Positions 17,353 through 25,316 are shown, counted from the first letter of the stretch. The stretch is DNA of 64,000 nucleotides from Nostoc sp. XA010 (GCF_020829625.1 NZ_JAIVFX010000018.1:58578-122577), one strand, 5' to 3'. Program-made: numbers and translations. Notes: generated from the letters alone by a model not told the origin.

Positions 17353-18039
17353 TCAGGAGCAATCTAATGGATGATAATCTGGGCAATTCTCATTATCCCA
17401 TCCATGCGCGTGAATTCCACAGACTAACATATTCCCGTCATACTCAATTCCATGATAGTTAGCGCAACCGATACAAGCTATTGGTCGGCTAACTTGGTCA
17501 TCAAAATCAAAATCAAAATCATCATCCTCCGATTCATTAACTCGAACTAAGGATGCATTACAGTTGGGGCAGGTTTGAATATCTTGCCCTTTACCTTCAA
17601 CTAGACAAGTGAGCGATTGCCACGAAGTAATGGGCTGACCACTGTTGCTAATATGACTAGTGAGTGACGAAAAATAGGGGTAACTGCATTGGCATACGAC
17701 CACCTCAGCATCAGTATGCGTCGCGTAATGATCTTCTAGATATTCTTGGGCAACTCTCCAGTTCTGTTGCTTAGAAATACTTTGTGGCTCGCCTTCATAG
17801 TTTACCTCCCACAGTTGATCATCGTGAAAAATCCTAAGAGAAAATGATGTATAGTCATGAGCAAGATTTTCTAGTTCGCAATGACTTTTGGCATTTTTGT
17901 AATCAAAATTGCGATGCTCAACTATTAACTTATGTTCACGGGGATAGGTCTGGATTACCAGATACTCTCCTTCATAAAAGGGATTGCATTTGGTAGCAAT
18001 TCGAGGGTTGAAAAATAAGAAATCCTGTTCAGTATCCAT
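17353..18039 (-). CDS. Hypothetical protein with C-terminal cysteine box
   Basis: The protein has 228 residues if it starts at MDTEQDFLFF (18039). The frame is open up to a TTG at 18171, which would add 44 residues but overlap the upstream small gene. The middle has a C-x-C pair and a CPNC zinc-ribbon-like knuckle. An acidic stretch (EDDDFDFDFDD) leads into the C-terminal box CIGCANYHGIEYDGNMLVC, IHAHGW, C-PDYHP. The same box, C..C.N.HG..Y....L.C..H..G....C.D, recurs in the proteins at 24930 and 63567, so it is likely a metal-binding module. Function unknown. Last gene of the leftward 22.2-17.3 kb operon. Confidence 0.6.
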   Translation of the reverse strand: MDTEQDFLFFNPRIATKCNPFYEGEYLVIQTYPREHKLIVEHRNFDYKNAKSHCELENLAHDYTSFSLRIFHDDQLWEVNYEGEPQSISKQQNWRVAQEYLEDHYATHTDAEVVVCQCSYPYFSSLTSHISNSGQPITSWQSLTCLVEGKGQDIQTCPNCNASLVRVNESEDDDFDFDFDDQVSRPIACIGCANYHGIEYDGNMLVCGIHAHGWDNENCPDYHPLDCS

Positions 18040-18143
18040 ATAAATAAATTGTAATTTTTCATTTGTCAAACATAGCTGATGCGGCAAACACTGATATGTT
18101 TTGAAGATTAATTCTTTTCTTTCGCTAGTCTCCGTGCTTAACT

Positions 18144-18302
18144 CTAGGCAACAAATACAATACTTGAACAAGCGGTGAAATTGACTACGAATGCAGGCGC
18201 ATGACCATCAGTTAGCAATAGCATTACTAAAAACCCAATGCCGACTTGAGTTGTTTGTTTAACTAATGAACTGAGGCGATCTCTGATATCAAAAATCTTC
18301 AT
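18144..18302 (-). CDS. Small membrane protein (52 residues)
   Basis: The ATG at 18300-18302 immediately follows the TGA of the upstream gene (TGAATG) and has an excellent ribosome binding site, GGAGGA, inside that gene's end. The product starts MKIFDIRDRLSSLVKQTT, has one hydrophobic span (VGIGFLVMLLL), and a second short one near the C-terminus. The coupling and binding site argue that it is translated. Function unknown; possibly a membrane subunit of the operon's ATPase machinery. Confidence 0.5.
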   Translation of the reverse strand: MKIFDIRDRLSSLVKQTTQVGIGFLVMLLLTDGHAPAFVVNFTACSSIVFVA

Positions 18303-18608
18303 TCATCCTCCTAACCCAGGAAAAAACTTACTCCAAACACTTTGCCCTTTTGACGCTGATTCTTGTGAGCCTAAAACATTCTGTACCCCTCGCTGATTAC
18401 TCTGAAGCTCCTGCATATTAAGAGAATGAATCGTCTGGGCTAACTCTGGATTGTCTTCTAACAGTTCGGCTTCAAGCTCCAATTCCTGCTGCAACAGTTG
18501 GGCATTTCGGCGCAATAACATCTGCTGATTGTGTCGCTGTCTGATAAGGGATTCAGTCAGATGTAATTGTTCTTCAAAACTCAAATCATCGCATTCGCCA
18601 TTATACAT
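18303..18608 (-). CDS. Hypothetical coiled-coil protein
   Basis: A 101-residue protein. Residues 8-70 are a heptad-like, Leu/Glu/Gln-rich coiled coil (QQMLLRRNAQLLQQELELEA). The tail is SVWSKFFPGLGG. The tail resembles the LGKWLPGLFGS start of the upstream protein at 20837, which may be a membrane-peripheral amphipathic anchor. Part of the leftward operon; function unknown. Confidence 0.6.
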   Translation of the reverse strand: MYNGECDDLSFEEQLHLTESLIRQRHNQQMLLRRNAQLLQQELELEAELLEDNPELAQTIHSLNMQELQSNQRGVQNVLGSQESASKGQSVWSKFFPGLGG

Positions 18609-18673
18609 GAGAATTCTTCTCCGATTAACTTAAAACTTGATTGATAGGGAAATTAACGACACTGCTCAACTAA

Positions 18674-19129
18674 TTAAACACGTTTAATCCCTCCATAAAG
18701 TAATTGATATCCCAGCCTCAATCTCGTAATAAATTCGTCAGTATTACGATTGCCCCAAACAGGATTACTACGGCTTTTTATCCAGTTGATTGGACTATGA
18801 CAAATCTCATTATGACAACGGTAGCACGTAGGAAATGTTGAGACTCCAATAACATCATTGCCGTAGTAAGCGTGATGGATCTCTTCACTTTTCTTAGTCA
18901 GACAGACTACACAATAATTGTGAGTTTTTCGGTGAGCGATCGCTACTTGTTTTCTGTACTTTTTCAAATCGCCATACCGAGCATTCCAGTCTAATTCTCC
19001 AAATCGGGAAAACCGAGATTTTCCAGCAGTAGGGTAACGCCTTTTTCGTTTAACTCTTGCCCTGTTAATTCGTGCCACTTCTGTTTGATTTCCTGAAAAT
19101 GTGGTCTTCTCCCTAATTCGTTTGCCCAT
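18674..19129 (-). CDS. HNH-like zinc protein (putative nuclease)
   Basis: A frame of 151 codons. The C-terminal 80 residues have CVVCLTKKSEEIHHAYYGND, then FPTCYRCHNEICHSPINW: two CxxC pairs and the histidines of an HNH/zinc-finger fold. HNH proteins on plasmids and phages often nick or cleave DNA; the metal-binding and catalytic histidines look present. The ATG at 19129 lies 139 bases inside the upstream ATPase gene. The true start may be a later non-ATG codon, since conserved text only begins around GELDWNARYGD. Confidence 0.65.
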   Translation of the reverse strand: MGKRIREKTTFSGNQTEVARINRARVKRKRRYPTAGKSRFSRFGELDWNARYGDLKKYRKQVAIAHRKTHNYCVVCLTKKSEEIHHAYYGNDVIGVSTFPTCYRCHNEICHSPINWIKSRSNPVWGNRNTDEFITRLRLGYQLLYGGIKRV

Positions 19130-20538
19130 TTTCTAATTTCTTTATACCAGTCAATCTGCTGTTCTGAGGATTGCTGATTATTTTTAGAACTATCAACAGT
19201 GTCATCATTCGGTTTGGAATCTTGTTTTTGTTCCAGACCTTTGATATCAAATTCCGGGATTAGGGCAACAAAGGGATTAGACCGAGTGGGAATTACCAGG
19301 GCATATCGAACCCCGGCTTTATCTAACAGTTCGCAAGCCTGTCGCAAGACCTCTAAAATCTCCTTTTTAACGTTTACGAAATCCTGGGGATGGTCAAGGA
19401 TATAACTCGATGTCTGCCCTACAGCAATAAAGCAAACGTTTTTCAGAGATGGGCGGCTAAATCCGGTTTCCCCAGAGAGCGGGGACTGTCCCATAAATAG
19501 ACCATGACCCTTTAACCCAGCAGTGAATTTGATGATATAGTTCCAAAAACCTTGCAAATCTTTGGCGGTATCAGCATCCACCATTCCCGGAAGTCCTTTA
19601 CCACCACCATAAACACTATCAACTTCATCCTGGGCAAATAATAATTCTGGGACACCGTGACATTCGCCACCAACAATTGATACTCTGGCTTTTTGTTGAT
19701 CAATCATGCCAGTGGCAAAGGTAATCCAATTTTTCAATTCTTTCATGCCGTCAAACTTACGGCTGAACTTGCACAACCATCTGGTGACATCATCCTTTGG
19801 ATCACTGCCAATCACAATTGCTGGTGTTTGAGATTTTGCACCAATTTTGTTGATAATCACCCCAGCCAGGGTAGACTTCCCAGATTGTGTTCCACCAGAT
19901 AGGTAAAAATGGTGATTACTGCGAAGAGTCATATTTTGATTAGATGCAGCATCACATAGTTCATCAATCCAAGCACCATCAATTCTGATGTAACCAGGAT
20001 AATTTGCTGCTAGGGCTTGCAGAATTTTCATCGCACCCGGATTAGTCACGGACTGCACAAATTCTTCATCAATATCAGCAATATCGGGATTGGGAATACC
20101 AGCCGGTGAGGGTGATTGTTGTGCTGGTGGTTCAGGGAGTGTAACCAAACCTTGCAACTGATATTCAGCTATCCACCGGGGGCGCTCTTGCATTGGTAGC
20201 CGATTCACATAATCAGCAACTCGGCGTTTGGCAGCGATCGCAGTCGTAACATAATCATAAACAGCCTCACTTTGTAAATGCTGCTTAAGTGATTTCAGGT
20301 CAGCTTCTTCTAAAGAGCGGTATACTTTCTGTTTGCCTTCGCTGATTTGGGCAGAAACCCCAAACAATCCAGCACTCACTGTTCCAGCACCAAGTAGCAT
20401 CCCGGTTGTTATTCGGTCAGTATTTAAGAAAAAAGGAGCAGACAGACACATAACTGCACTCGCTCCTAAAGAACATAAAATACTCCGTTCTGCATGAATG
20501 ACGCTACTGGCAGTTAGACGTTGTAATTCAAATGGCAT
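18991..20538 (-). CDS. FtsK/VirD4-like P-loop ATPase of a plasmid or conjugative operon
   Basis: A 515-residue protein. ATG 20538 is chosen because a G-rich binding site precedes it and it avoids overlap with the upstream gene. The N-terminus has two probable membrane spans (SILCSLGASAVMCLSAPFF and GMLLGAGTVSAGLFGV). The ATPase core has Walker A GGTQSGKST at about residue 215, ELLFAQDEVDSVY as Walker B at about 300, and a GQSPLSGETGFSR segment where these ATPases have motif 3/R-finger text. The C-terminal 100 residues include a winged-helix-like region. HerA/FtsK-type pumps move DNA in conjugation or partition. The operon supplies small membrane proteins and an HNH protein, which fits a DNA-transfer role; no relaxase is recognised. 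Confidence 0.68.
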   Translation of the reverse strand: MPFELQRLTASSVIHAERSILCSLGASAVMCLSAPFFLNTDRITTGMLLGAGTVSAGLFGVSAQISEGKQKVYRSLEEADLKSLKQHLQSEAVYDYVTTAIAAKRRVADYVNRLPMQERPRWIAEYQLQGLVTLPEPPAQQSPSPAGIPNPDIADIDEEFVQSVTNPGAMKILQALAANYPGYIRIDGAWIDELCDAASNQNMTLRSNHHFYLSGGTQSGKSTLAGVIINKIGAKSQTPAIVIGSDPKDDVTRWLCKFSRKFDGMKELKNWITFATGMIDQQKARVSIVGGECHGVPELLFAQDEVDSVYGGGKGLPGMVDADTAKDLQGFWNYIIKFTAGLKGHGLFMGQSPLSGETGFSRPSLKNVCFIAVGQTSSYILDHPQDFVNVKKEILEVLRQACELLDKAGVRYALVIPTRSNPFVALIPEFDIKGLEQKQDSKPNDDTVDSSKNNQQSSEQQIDWYKEIRKWANELGRRPHFQEIKQKWHELTGQELNEKGVTLLLENLGFPDLEN

Positions 20539-20542
20539 AAAC

Positions 20543-20833
20543 TTATCCCACCCCCAACGCAACACCGGCTGCAACTAAAGTCAGAAAAACAAACAGAAAT
20601 ATTACCCCAGGCATTAATCCAATAGTGAAAGTTTTGCGGTTGAAACCGAATCCTTTAACGACTAAACCGCCAAAGTTGAATAACCCTAGAAATATGCAAC
20701 AGATAGAGATTATGCCGATAAACCAAAGAATGTACTTACTAACGGGGCTGGCAACCGATAAATAACCCATAAACATCGAAAAGCCAACCCCACACACTGC
20801 ATATCCTATATGAAAGAGCTTGATACTTTGCAT
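20543..20833 (-). CDS. Small membrane protein of the ATPase operon
   Basis: A 96-residue protein with three hydrophobic spans: GYAVCGVGFSMFMGYLSVA, YILWFIGIISICCIFLGLF and GLMPGVIFLFVFLTLVAAGV. Its stop lies four bases before the start of the ATPase. The position suggests a membrane partner of that ATPase. Family unknown. Confidence 0.65.
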   Translation of the reverse strand: MQSIKLFHIGYAVCGVGFSMFMGYLSVASPVSKYILWFIGIISICCIFLGLFNFGGLVVKGFGFNRKTFTIGLMPGVIFLFVFLTLVAAGVALGVG

Positions 20834-20836
20834 AAC

Positions 20837-21277
20837 TTAGAACCTGAATGAATCTCCCACTTCATCAAATGCTTTCTCGTATCCCCCCAACTGACGTTGT
20901 TGTTCCTGAGAACCAAAGGCATGACGGATCACCGCCTCCCCATGTAACGCCTTGGTTCGCTGCAAATCCTCCTCAATCTTCATGGCTTCTTGGGAATATG
21001 CCAATTGGTTTTTATACATCTCTGCTAGAGATTGCAACTGTTTGAGCTTGTGCCGGGAAAATTTAGTGTGCAACCACTTCTGTGCTTTTAAAGTGCCAGC
21101 CACTTCCGCTTCATCCAATACTTGTTGTGCAGTCGTGTAAGCTGGCAATGTGTAGCGATCGCGGATTGATGAAGGTAAATTTCCTTCAATAGCGGTTGCA
21201 TCACCAACCCTTAAATCCGTTGAAACTACACCGTCATTTTTGCTACCGAATAGACCAGGAAGCCATTTACCTAACAT
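20837..21277 (-). CDS. Hypothetical protein of the ATPase operon
   Basis: The likely start is MLGKWLPGLFG at 21277 (146 residues), although the frame is open to 21343. The N-terminus is an amphipathic segment and the C-terminal half a long helical stretch (LAEMYKNQLAYSQEAMKIEE). It overlaps the upstream membrane-protein gene by about 11 bases, which indicates coupling. Function unknown. Confidence 0.6.
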   Translation of the reverse strand: MLGKWLPGLFGSKNDGVVSTDLRVGDATAIEGNLPSSIRDRYTLPAYTTAQQVLDEAEVAGTLKAQKWLHTKFSRHKLKQLQSLAEMYKNQLAYSQEAMKIEEDLQRTKALHGEAVIRHAFGSQEQQRQLGGYEKAFDEVGDSFRF

Positions 21278-21587
21278 TGCTATACGTCTCCTGAATTTGT
21301 TGAACTTGTTGACCGACGTAACGATAAATACCGTATATGCCAATGAACGAAAACATCAAAATAGCAAAAGCTGCAATCACCCCTTGAGCCATTAAACCTC
21401 GCTGCATTAGCTCCTCAACTCTATTGGCGTTGTTTGATCGCACTCTTGACTCATCAATAAGTTGTTGGACGATTAGGAATTCCTCTGGTGTCAGGTTTTT
21501 TAATGTCAGCCCCGACAAATTTAACTCGCCGTCCTTCTTCAGGTGAATATTTAATGGTTTCTTGTAAGTTTCTTGTTGTTGCTCCAT
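21267..21587 (-). CDS. Single-span membrane protein
   Basis: A 106-residue protein with a soluble N-terminal half (NLSGLTLKNLTPEEFLIVQQ) and one membrane helix (MAQGVIAAFAILMFSFIGIY) near residues 66-88. It is encoded in a different frame within the 3' part of the upstream 70-residue gene, an overlap of 134 bases. The protein-like quality of this frame is good. Role unknown. Confidence 0.6.
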   Translation of the reverse strand: MEQQQETYKKPLNIHLKKDGELNLSGLTLKNLTPEEFLIVQQLIDESRVRSNNANRVEELMQRGLMAQGVIAAFAILMFSFIGIYGIYRYVGQQVQQIQETYSNVR

Positions 21588-21666
21588 AGAATGCCACGCC
21601 TAATACAAGAATTAATAGCAGCAGATTCAGTACTGCTGCTATCAAGATGAATTTACTCGGCTGCAT
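21454..21666 (-). CDS. Small membrane protein overlapping the next gene
   Basis: The frame starts at MQPSKFILIAAVLN (21666), inside the end of the upstream gene, and gives 70 residues with a single strong membrane span (LLLLILVLGVAFYG). The second half shares 134 bases with the following gene in another frame. The N-terminal span looks real, while the C-terminal part may be long only because the overlapping frame is under selection. Confidence 0.45.
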   Translation of the reverse strand: MQPSKFILIAAVLNLLLLILVLGVAFYGATTRNLQETIKYSPEEGRRVKFVGADIKKPDTRGIPNRPTTY

Positions 21667-22162
21667 CCGCAAAGTTAGCGCCGAAAATACCCGCAACGAG
21701 TTCGTTACCGATTGCACGAAAGGATTCCACGTCAGCTTCTTCCTCCATCGCCTTAGAGACAAACTTACTCACCACGTCCTTGGGGGCATTGCGAATCGTC
21801 GATAATAACTGGTCTGCTTTATCAGTTGTGTAAGCATCAATCCCGACGCTAAGGACATCTTCTAAGGATTGAATTTCTTGGTTTGAAACCTGGGATGCAT
21901 GAGCGATCGCTCCTTGCAATGGAGGAGTGGATTTACGGCGGGGTGAGTTTTTACCGAGTTTACCTCCCGTATTCTTGGACTTGCCATTAGCGGCTAATTT
22001 CCCGGTTGCTTGCCTTTGCTCAAGAATCTGAATAGCGATCGCTTGGGCTTGTTGATCGGTCAATTGGTCGATGTCAGCGTCAACTTGGGCGCAGAGGTTA
22101 GCGACTTCATCATCAGTGGCTTCTATATTATAGGGTTGAAGGAATTGTTGAATCTTTTCCAC
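21653..22162 (-). CDS. Hypothetical protein, first gene of the ATPase operon
   Basis: A 169-residue protein. The N-terminal half is helical and acidic, the middle is a basic linker (GGKLGKNSPRRKSTPPLQ), and the C-terminal half (IQSLEDVLSVGIDAYTTDKA) is a second helical domain. No known motif. It heads the leftward operon that runs to 17.3 kb, and an operator-like inverted repeat lies in its upstream region. Confidence 0.6.
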   Translation of the reverse strand: MEKIQQFLQPYNIEATDDEVANLCAQVDADIDQLTDQQAQAIAIQILEQRQATGKLAANGKSKNTGGKLGKNSPRRKSTPPLQGAIAHASQVSNQEIQSLEDVLSVGIDAYTTDKADQLLSTIRNAPKDVVSKFVSKAMEEEADVESFRAIGNELVAGIFGANFADAAE

Positions 22163-22195
22163 AATATGCTTCCAATTATGCGAGTAATGGTGTTA

Positions 22196-22258
22196 TTTTA
22201 GCATCCATTTATTTGATATAGCATTAAAATTAGAAAATAGGACGCTAAAAAGTATAAT
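22196..22258. promoter_or_regulatory. Divergent promoter region with an inverted repeat
   Basis: Between the divergent genes at 22162 and 22285, ttttagcatcc (22196-22206) pairs with ggacgctaaaa (22240-22250), ten of eleven bases matching. A TATAAT-like -10 (22253-22258) follows on the plus strand. The repeat would suit binding by a dimeric repressor such as the small protein encoded at 22285. Confidence 0.5.
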
Positions 22259-22284
22259 TATGGAATCTAATTGGCATCATAAAC

Positions 22285-22605
22285 ATGGCAGATAAACGCG
22301 ACCGAAGATTTTCCGTTAACCTTCCCTTAGTTAAAGAGATACGCCTGATTCTATGGGGACATACCAGAGGAGTAAGCAAAACTCGTATGGCAGAAGCAAT
22401 TTTGATTGATCGGGTTTCCAGCGATGGAAATTGGCGAGAAGTTTGTCAGGACTTGAAACAAGAAGCGGCTATCAATAACTCTACGGTTAGTGAATTAGTT
22501 GCAGACATACTCAAAAACAACGGCTTGAAAGACGTGTTCGATATTGAAACCGTAGATTGGGAAACATTTTTAGTAGACGAATCAGCAATACCTACGGAGG
22601 AATAA
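22285..22605 (+). CDS. Small putative DNA-binding protein
   Basis: A 106-residue protein. DRRFSVNLPLVKEIRLILWG has the look of the beta strand and first helix of a ribbon-helix-helix protein, followed by GVSKTRMAEAILIDRV as second helix. A second SELVADIL helix lies near residue 75. Its promoter contains a near-perfect inverted repeat. Likely a regulator of the divergent operon or of its own; family not identified. Confidence 0.5.
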   Translation: MADKRDRRFSVNLPLVKEIRLILWGHTRGVSKTRMAEAILIDRVSSDGNWREVCQDLKQEAAINNSTVSELVADILKNNGLKDVFDIETVDWETFLVDESAIPTEE

Positions 22606-22610
22606 TACAA

Positions 22611-23066
22611 ATGGCTATGGAAAAATACCCTTTAGACTGGCTCAAAACCTCGTGTGAGCAAGTCTACTGCCGTACCATAGCAGAGCGTACTTGGCGCAAA
22701 TGGTTAAGATTGTGCCAAGTTCCACAGTACGCTAGGGAAGTGGTAAAGGAACAAGCTATGTGGCTATTGACTTTAGCTTATATGAAGAAGTTAGAGCCGA
22801 ATAAAAAATTCACCCTGTTTCAAATTAAGTTTAAACTCTCAGGAAATCCATTTGCCGAATTGCATCTAGCTGAAGCAATTTATAACGCTTGTTACACCAA
22901 CGCAGTTGGAAAAGATTTACCAGAAATCATTTTAAGAGTCACAGGTAAACAGGTAACAGTACGAACACTTTACCGTTGGGCACGAAAGCAGCAAGTAACT
23001 TTCAAAGCTTCTAAATGTTTAAGTCGCCCAGAAGTTGAGCAATGGATACGATGGGCTGCGGCTTAA
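22611..23066 (+). CDS. Hypothetical protein with C-terminal helix-turn-helix-like segment
   Basis: A 151-residue protein. Ribosome binding site GGAGG lies ten bases before ATG 22611, and the gene follows its neighbour by five bases, so they are co-transcribed. The C-terminal part, GKQVTVRTLYRWARKQQVTF, looks like a helix-turn-helix recognition region, and the protein ends PEVEQWIRWAAA. It may be an excisionase- or Xis-like DNA-binding protein; unproven. Confidence 0.55.
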   Translation: MAMEKYPLDWLKTSCEQVYCRTIAERTWRKWLRLCQVPQYAREVVKEQAMWLLTLAYMKKLEPNKKFTLFQIKFKLSGNPFAELHLAEAIYNACYTNAVGKDLPEIILRVTGKQVTVRTLYRWARKQQVTFKASKCLSRPEVEQWIRWAAA

Positions 23067-23290
23067 TAAAGGGAAAGGGGTAAAGGGGAATGGGGAAAGG
23101 AGAATTTAAGGTTTTCTCCCTCGCCCCTTCTCTTTTTCCCTCTTAATTGGGGGGCAGAATTGCCCCTCTTTTTTATTTTCTTTAGACTTCTTGCAGGGAA
23201 AAGGGTAAAGGAAAATTCCATCCCTCCTCCCTTATTCCCAGAGGGCCCCACTTTCACCTTTCCCCTTTAACCCTTTCCCTTTACCCGACA
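23067..23290. repeat. Large purine/pyrimidine inverted repeat
   Basis: G-rich DNA at the left (aaagggaaaggggtaaaggg near 23067) is complementary to C-rich DNA at the right end (ctttcccctttaaccctttc near 23260-23290). The middle contains further complementary G- and C-rich runs and a short gacttctt/aagaagtc pair. The whole can fold into a long cruciform-like structure. Similar G-rich runs occur near 34395-34450. Confidence 0.5.
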
Positions 23291-23312
23291 AATGTCAAGA
23301 AGTCTTTTTCAG

Positions 23313-23574
23313 ATGTCACAAATCAAGTGTGCCGTGACATTTTAAAATGCCCAGAACCCCTATTCTTTCGTTGTGACATCGGGCCGCTTTTCCTGAAACC
23401 CTTATATTTCTAATGTCACAGCCACCATTTTCTAAAATTCCCTCCCTGCAATCATTAGAGCGATTTTTATCCCTTTTTTGGCCGCTTTCCGTGCCGCTTT
23501 CCTTTTTCAACTTCATTTTTGAGTGGTTAAAAATGCCTCAAATGCTGTCGGGGTAAAGAGTAGAGATGTCACAA
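23313..23574. promoter_or_regulatory. Cluster of TGTCAC/GTGACA boxes
   Basis: Five copies of the six-base box lie at 23314, 23334, 23373, 23414 and 23568 in both orientations. The first two form the inverted pair atgtcac ... gtgacat (23313-23340). Several gccgcttt words lie between them. There is no gene here. The pattern fits binding sites for a repressor, partition or replication protein; no initiator gene that would use them is intact in the window. Confidence 0.4.
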
Positions 23575-23610
23575 CTCAAAGCGGCACACTTGGTCAATTT
23601 TTGAGAAAAG

Positions 23611-23642
23611 CGGGCTTTTGGGGCTTTTTTTATTAAAGCCCG
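23611..23642 (-). terminator. Hairpin, terminator of the gene at 23648
   Basis: The stem cgggcttt (23611-23618) with aaagcccg (23635-23642) lies five bases downstream of the stop of the leftward gene. A run of T/A in the loop and a pyrimidine-rich 3' side support termination. Confidence 0.65.
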
Positions 23643-23647
23643 ATTTT

Positions 23648-23959
23648 TCACACCGCCTCTAAATACTGTGTCAGGTTCTCAATCTTGCGCTGGCAAAAGT
23701 CAATCTCGCCTTCTATCTCCAAACGCAATTCTTGAGCAGGTGGTAATTGAATCCCAGATTCCGAAATATATTCGACCTGTTCATCTTCGGTGCTAACTAA
23801 TATCGCATATCGCCATGAACCGTCTCGTTCAGGAACCACCAAGTTTTCAAATAGACAATACTGAACCCCTACAATCATCCCCTGCTTGGTTCTTTGCCCT
23901 AACGAGTATTTTGGTGATGTCCAGTGATTCGGGATGGTGACAACTTTTGAAGTTTCCAT
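23648..23959 (-). CDS. Hypothetical protein
   Basis: A 103-residue protein with alternating strands (KQGMIVGVQYCLFENLVVPE and WRYAILVSTEDEQVEYIS) and a C-terminal helix. It looks like a small SH3-like or PemK-like barrel by pattern only, with no catalytic residues visible. A terminator follows directly. Function unknown. Confidence 0.55.
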   Translation of the reverse strand: METSKVVTIPNHWTSPKYSLGQRTKQGMIVGVQYCLFENLVVPERDGSWRYAILVSTEDEQVEYISESGIQLPPAQELRLEIEGEIDFCQRKIENLTQYLEAV

Positions 23960-24224
23960 ACGATTGCTCCTATCTTTGTTTTGACTGTGTTTGTACTACT
24001 CGCTGCTGCCTTTTCTCTACCAAAATTTGACCGATAGCTCCTCCAGTATCCAGCCCAAACATAGCTGTAGCGATCGTGCACATTGTATTTCTGCCTTGAT
24101 ATTTACACCCCTAAATACCCGATAGATATGGCGGCTAATGTGGTAGTAAGACTTACAGCAATTACTTGTGCTTGATTCCGTTCCATAATTAGAATGCCTT
24201 TCCCTGATAGAGGTTATGATTTAA

Positions 24225-24557
24225 ATGATTTCGCTGTTACGCGAACGCGCTACCCCGGAACAACTTGAACAAATGCTTACTGAACACAAGTTCTACATCA
24301 AAACAGCAGTTGATATCGAGCGTCTTGTGTTGGTTGGTGGTGGCGATCTGCACGCTGATTGCGAAAAAGAGCTATTGAAAGACGGTAGTAGACAACAAGA
24401 TATTTGGGCTGCCAGTTTTATGCCTTTGACTGGGAAAATGATTTTTGAATCAATGGTTAATCTTCGTCCCCGGCAAAATAGATCAATGGAGATTTTAGAC
24501 CCTAATATTAGAGAAAGGGTTGCTCAACTTGTTATCGAGTTCTTAGGAAACTTATGA
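24225..24557 (+). CDS. DUF5674 family protein
   Basis: A 110-residue protein with the family blocks I know: YIKTAVDIERLVLVGGGDLH, ADCEKELLKDGSRQQDIW, then SMVNLRPRQNRSMEILDPNI. The family is widespread in bacteria and archaea and its function is unknown. It overlaps the next gene by four bases (ATGA), so the pair is translationally coupled, which recalls toxin-antitoxin or two-component enzyme pairs. Confidence 0.78.
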   Translation: MISLLRERATPEQLEQMLTEHKFYIKTAVDIERLVLVGGGDLHADCEKELLKDGSRQQDIWAASFMPLTGKMIFESMVNLRPRQNRSMEILDPNIRERVAQLVIEFLGNL

Positions 24558-24928
24558 TCCAAATGACACCAGAGCAGAAAAATTTTACACAAGATGATGT
24601 GACTACTCGGTTGCATCACTTGGCAAATCATCTATCGCAAATTCAGTCTATGTGGGTTGGAGACTCATCAAGGGATTTGATGCTGCCTTTGGTAAAAGAA
24701 AGTCGGTACTTTATTGAGTGGACTGTACCCGACATGGTAAAAGCAGACGACATTGACCGAGCCTGTGAGCTAGTTGACTTAGTTCGTTTGCTGACTAATT
24801 GGCTGTTTGATTGGGAGAACATTTGGTCGGATGCCCAACAAAAGCAATCTGCATCTCTTGAAACTTCATATTGGTTACGTCGGGTTTTGGAAATATCACG
24901 TACAGAACCAGAATCACTGAGTGCTTAA
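24554..24928 (+). CDS. Hypothetical protein coupled to DUF5674
   Basis: A 124-residue, largely helical acidic protein with several tryptophans (WLFDWENIWSDAQQ). Its start overlaps the DUF5674 stop by four bases. The stop lies two bases from the end of the convergent gene at 24930. No motif recognised. Confidence 0.6.
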   Translation: MIQMTPEQKNFTQDDVTTRLHHLANHLSQIQSMWVGDSSRDLMLPLVKESRYFIEWTVPDMVKADDIDRACELVDLVRLLTNWLFDWENIWSDAQQKQSASLETSYWLRRVLEISRTEPESLSA

Positions 24929-24929
24929 T

Positions 24930-25316
24930 TTACTCAATTAGTTTCTTGGTGCTGGGGAACTTCTCGTGATCCGAGCAAGTATCACCCTCTACCCCATGCG
25001 GATGAATCGCACAAACCAGCCTAACTCTCCCATATTCAATACCATGAAAATTTCGGCATCCTTTGCAAGCCTTTGGTATCGCTTTGAGTCTTTCATCTAA
25101 AGTTCTGTCGATTTGTTCTTCAATTTGAGTTTTTAACAGACGATCTACAGCTATTGTTTGCAATCCAACTCCTCCTAACATCAGGGACAAGCCAGAAATC
25201 CAACTTTTCGCACCCTCTCCAACAATTGCTCCTTTAACACTGATAATGGTGCCGATTACCATTGCCGTTGCTCCTGATGCTGCGACGAAAACATTCAAAT
25301 ATTTAAGCTTTGACAT
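24930..25316 (-). CDS. Membrane protein with C-terminal cysteine box
   Basis: A 128-residue protein with two membrane spans (YLNVFVAASGATAMVIGTII and WISGLSLMLGGVGLQTIAV), then a helical linker. The C-terminal box is CKGCRNFHGIEYGRVRLVC, IHPHGV, C-SDHE. This is the same box as in the proteins at 17353 and 63567, with four cysteines and two or three histidines that could hold a zinc ion. Function unknown; the box is here tethered to a membrane. Confidence 0.62.
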   Translation of the reverse strand: MSKLKYLNVFVAASGATAMVIGTIISVKGAIVGEGAKSWISGLSLMLGGVGLQTIAVDRLLKTQIEEQIDRTLDERLKAIPKACKGCRNFHGIEYGRVRLVCAIHPHGVEGDTCSDHEKFPSTKKLIE

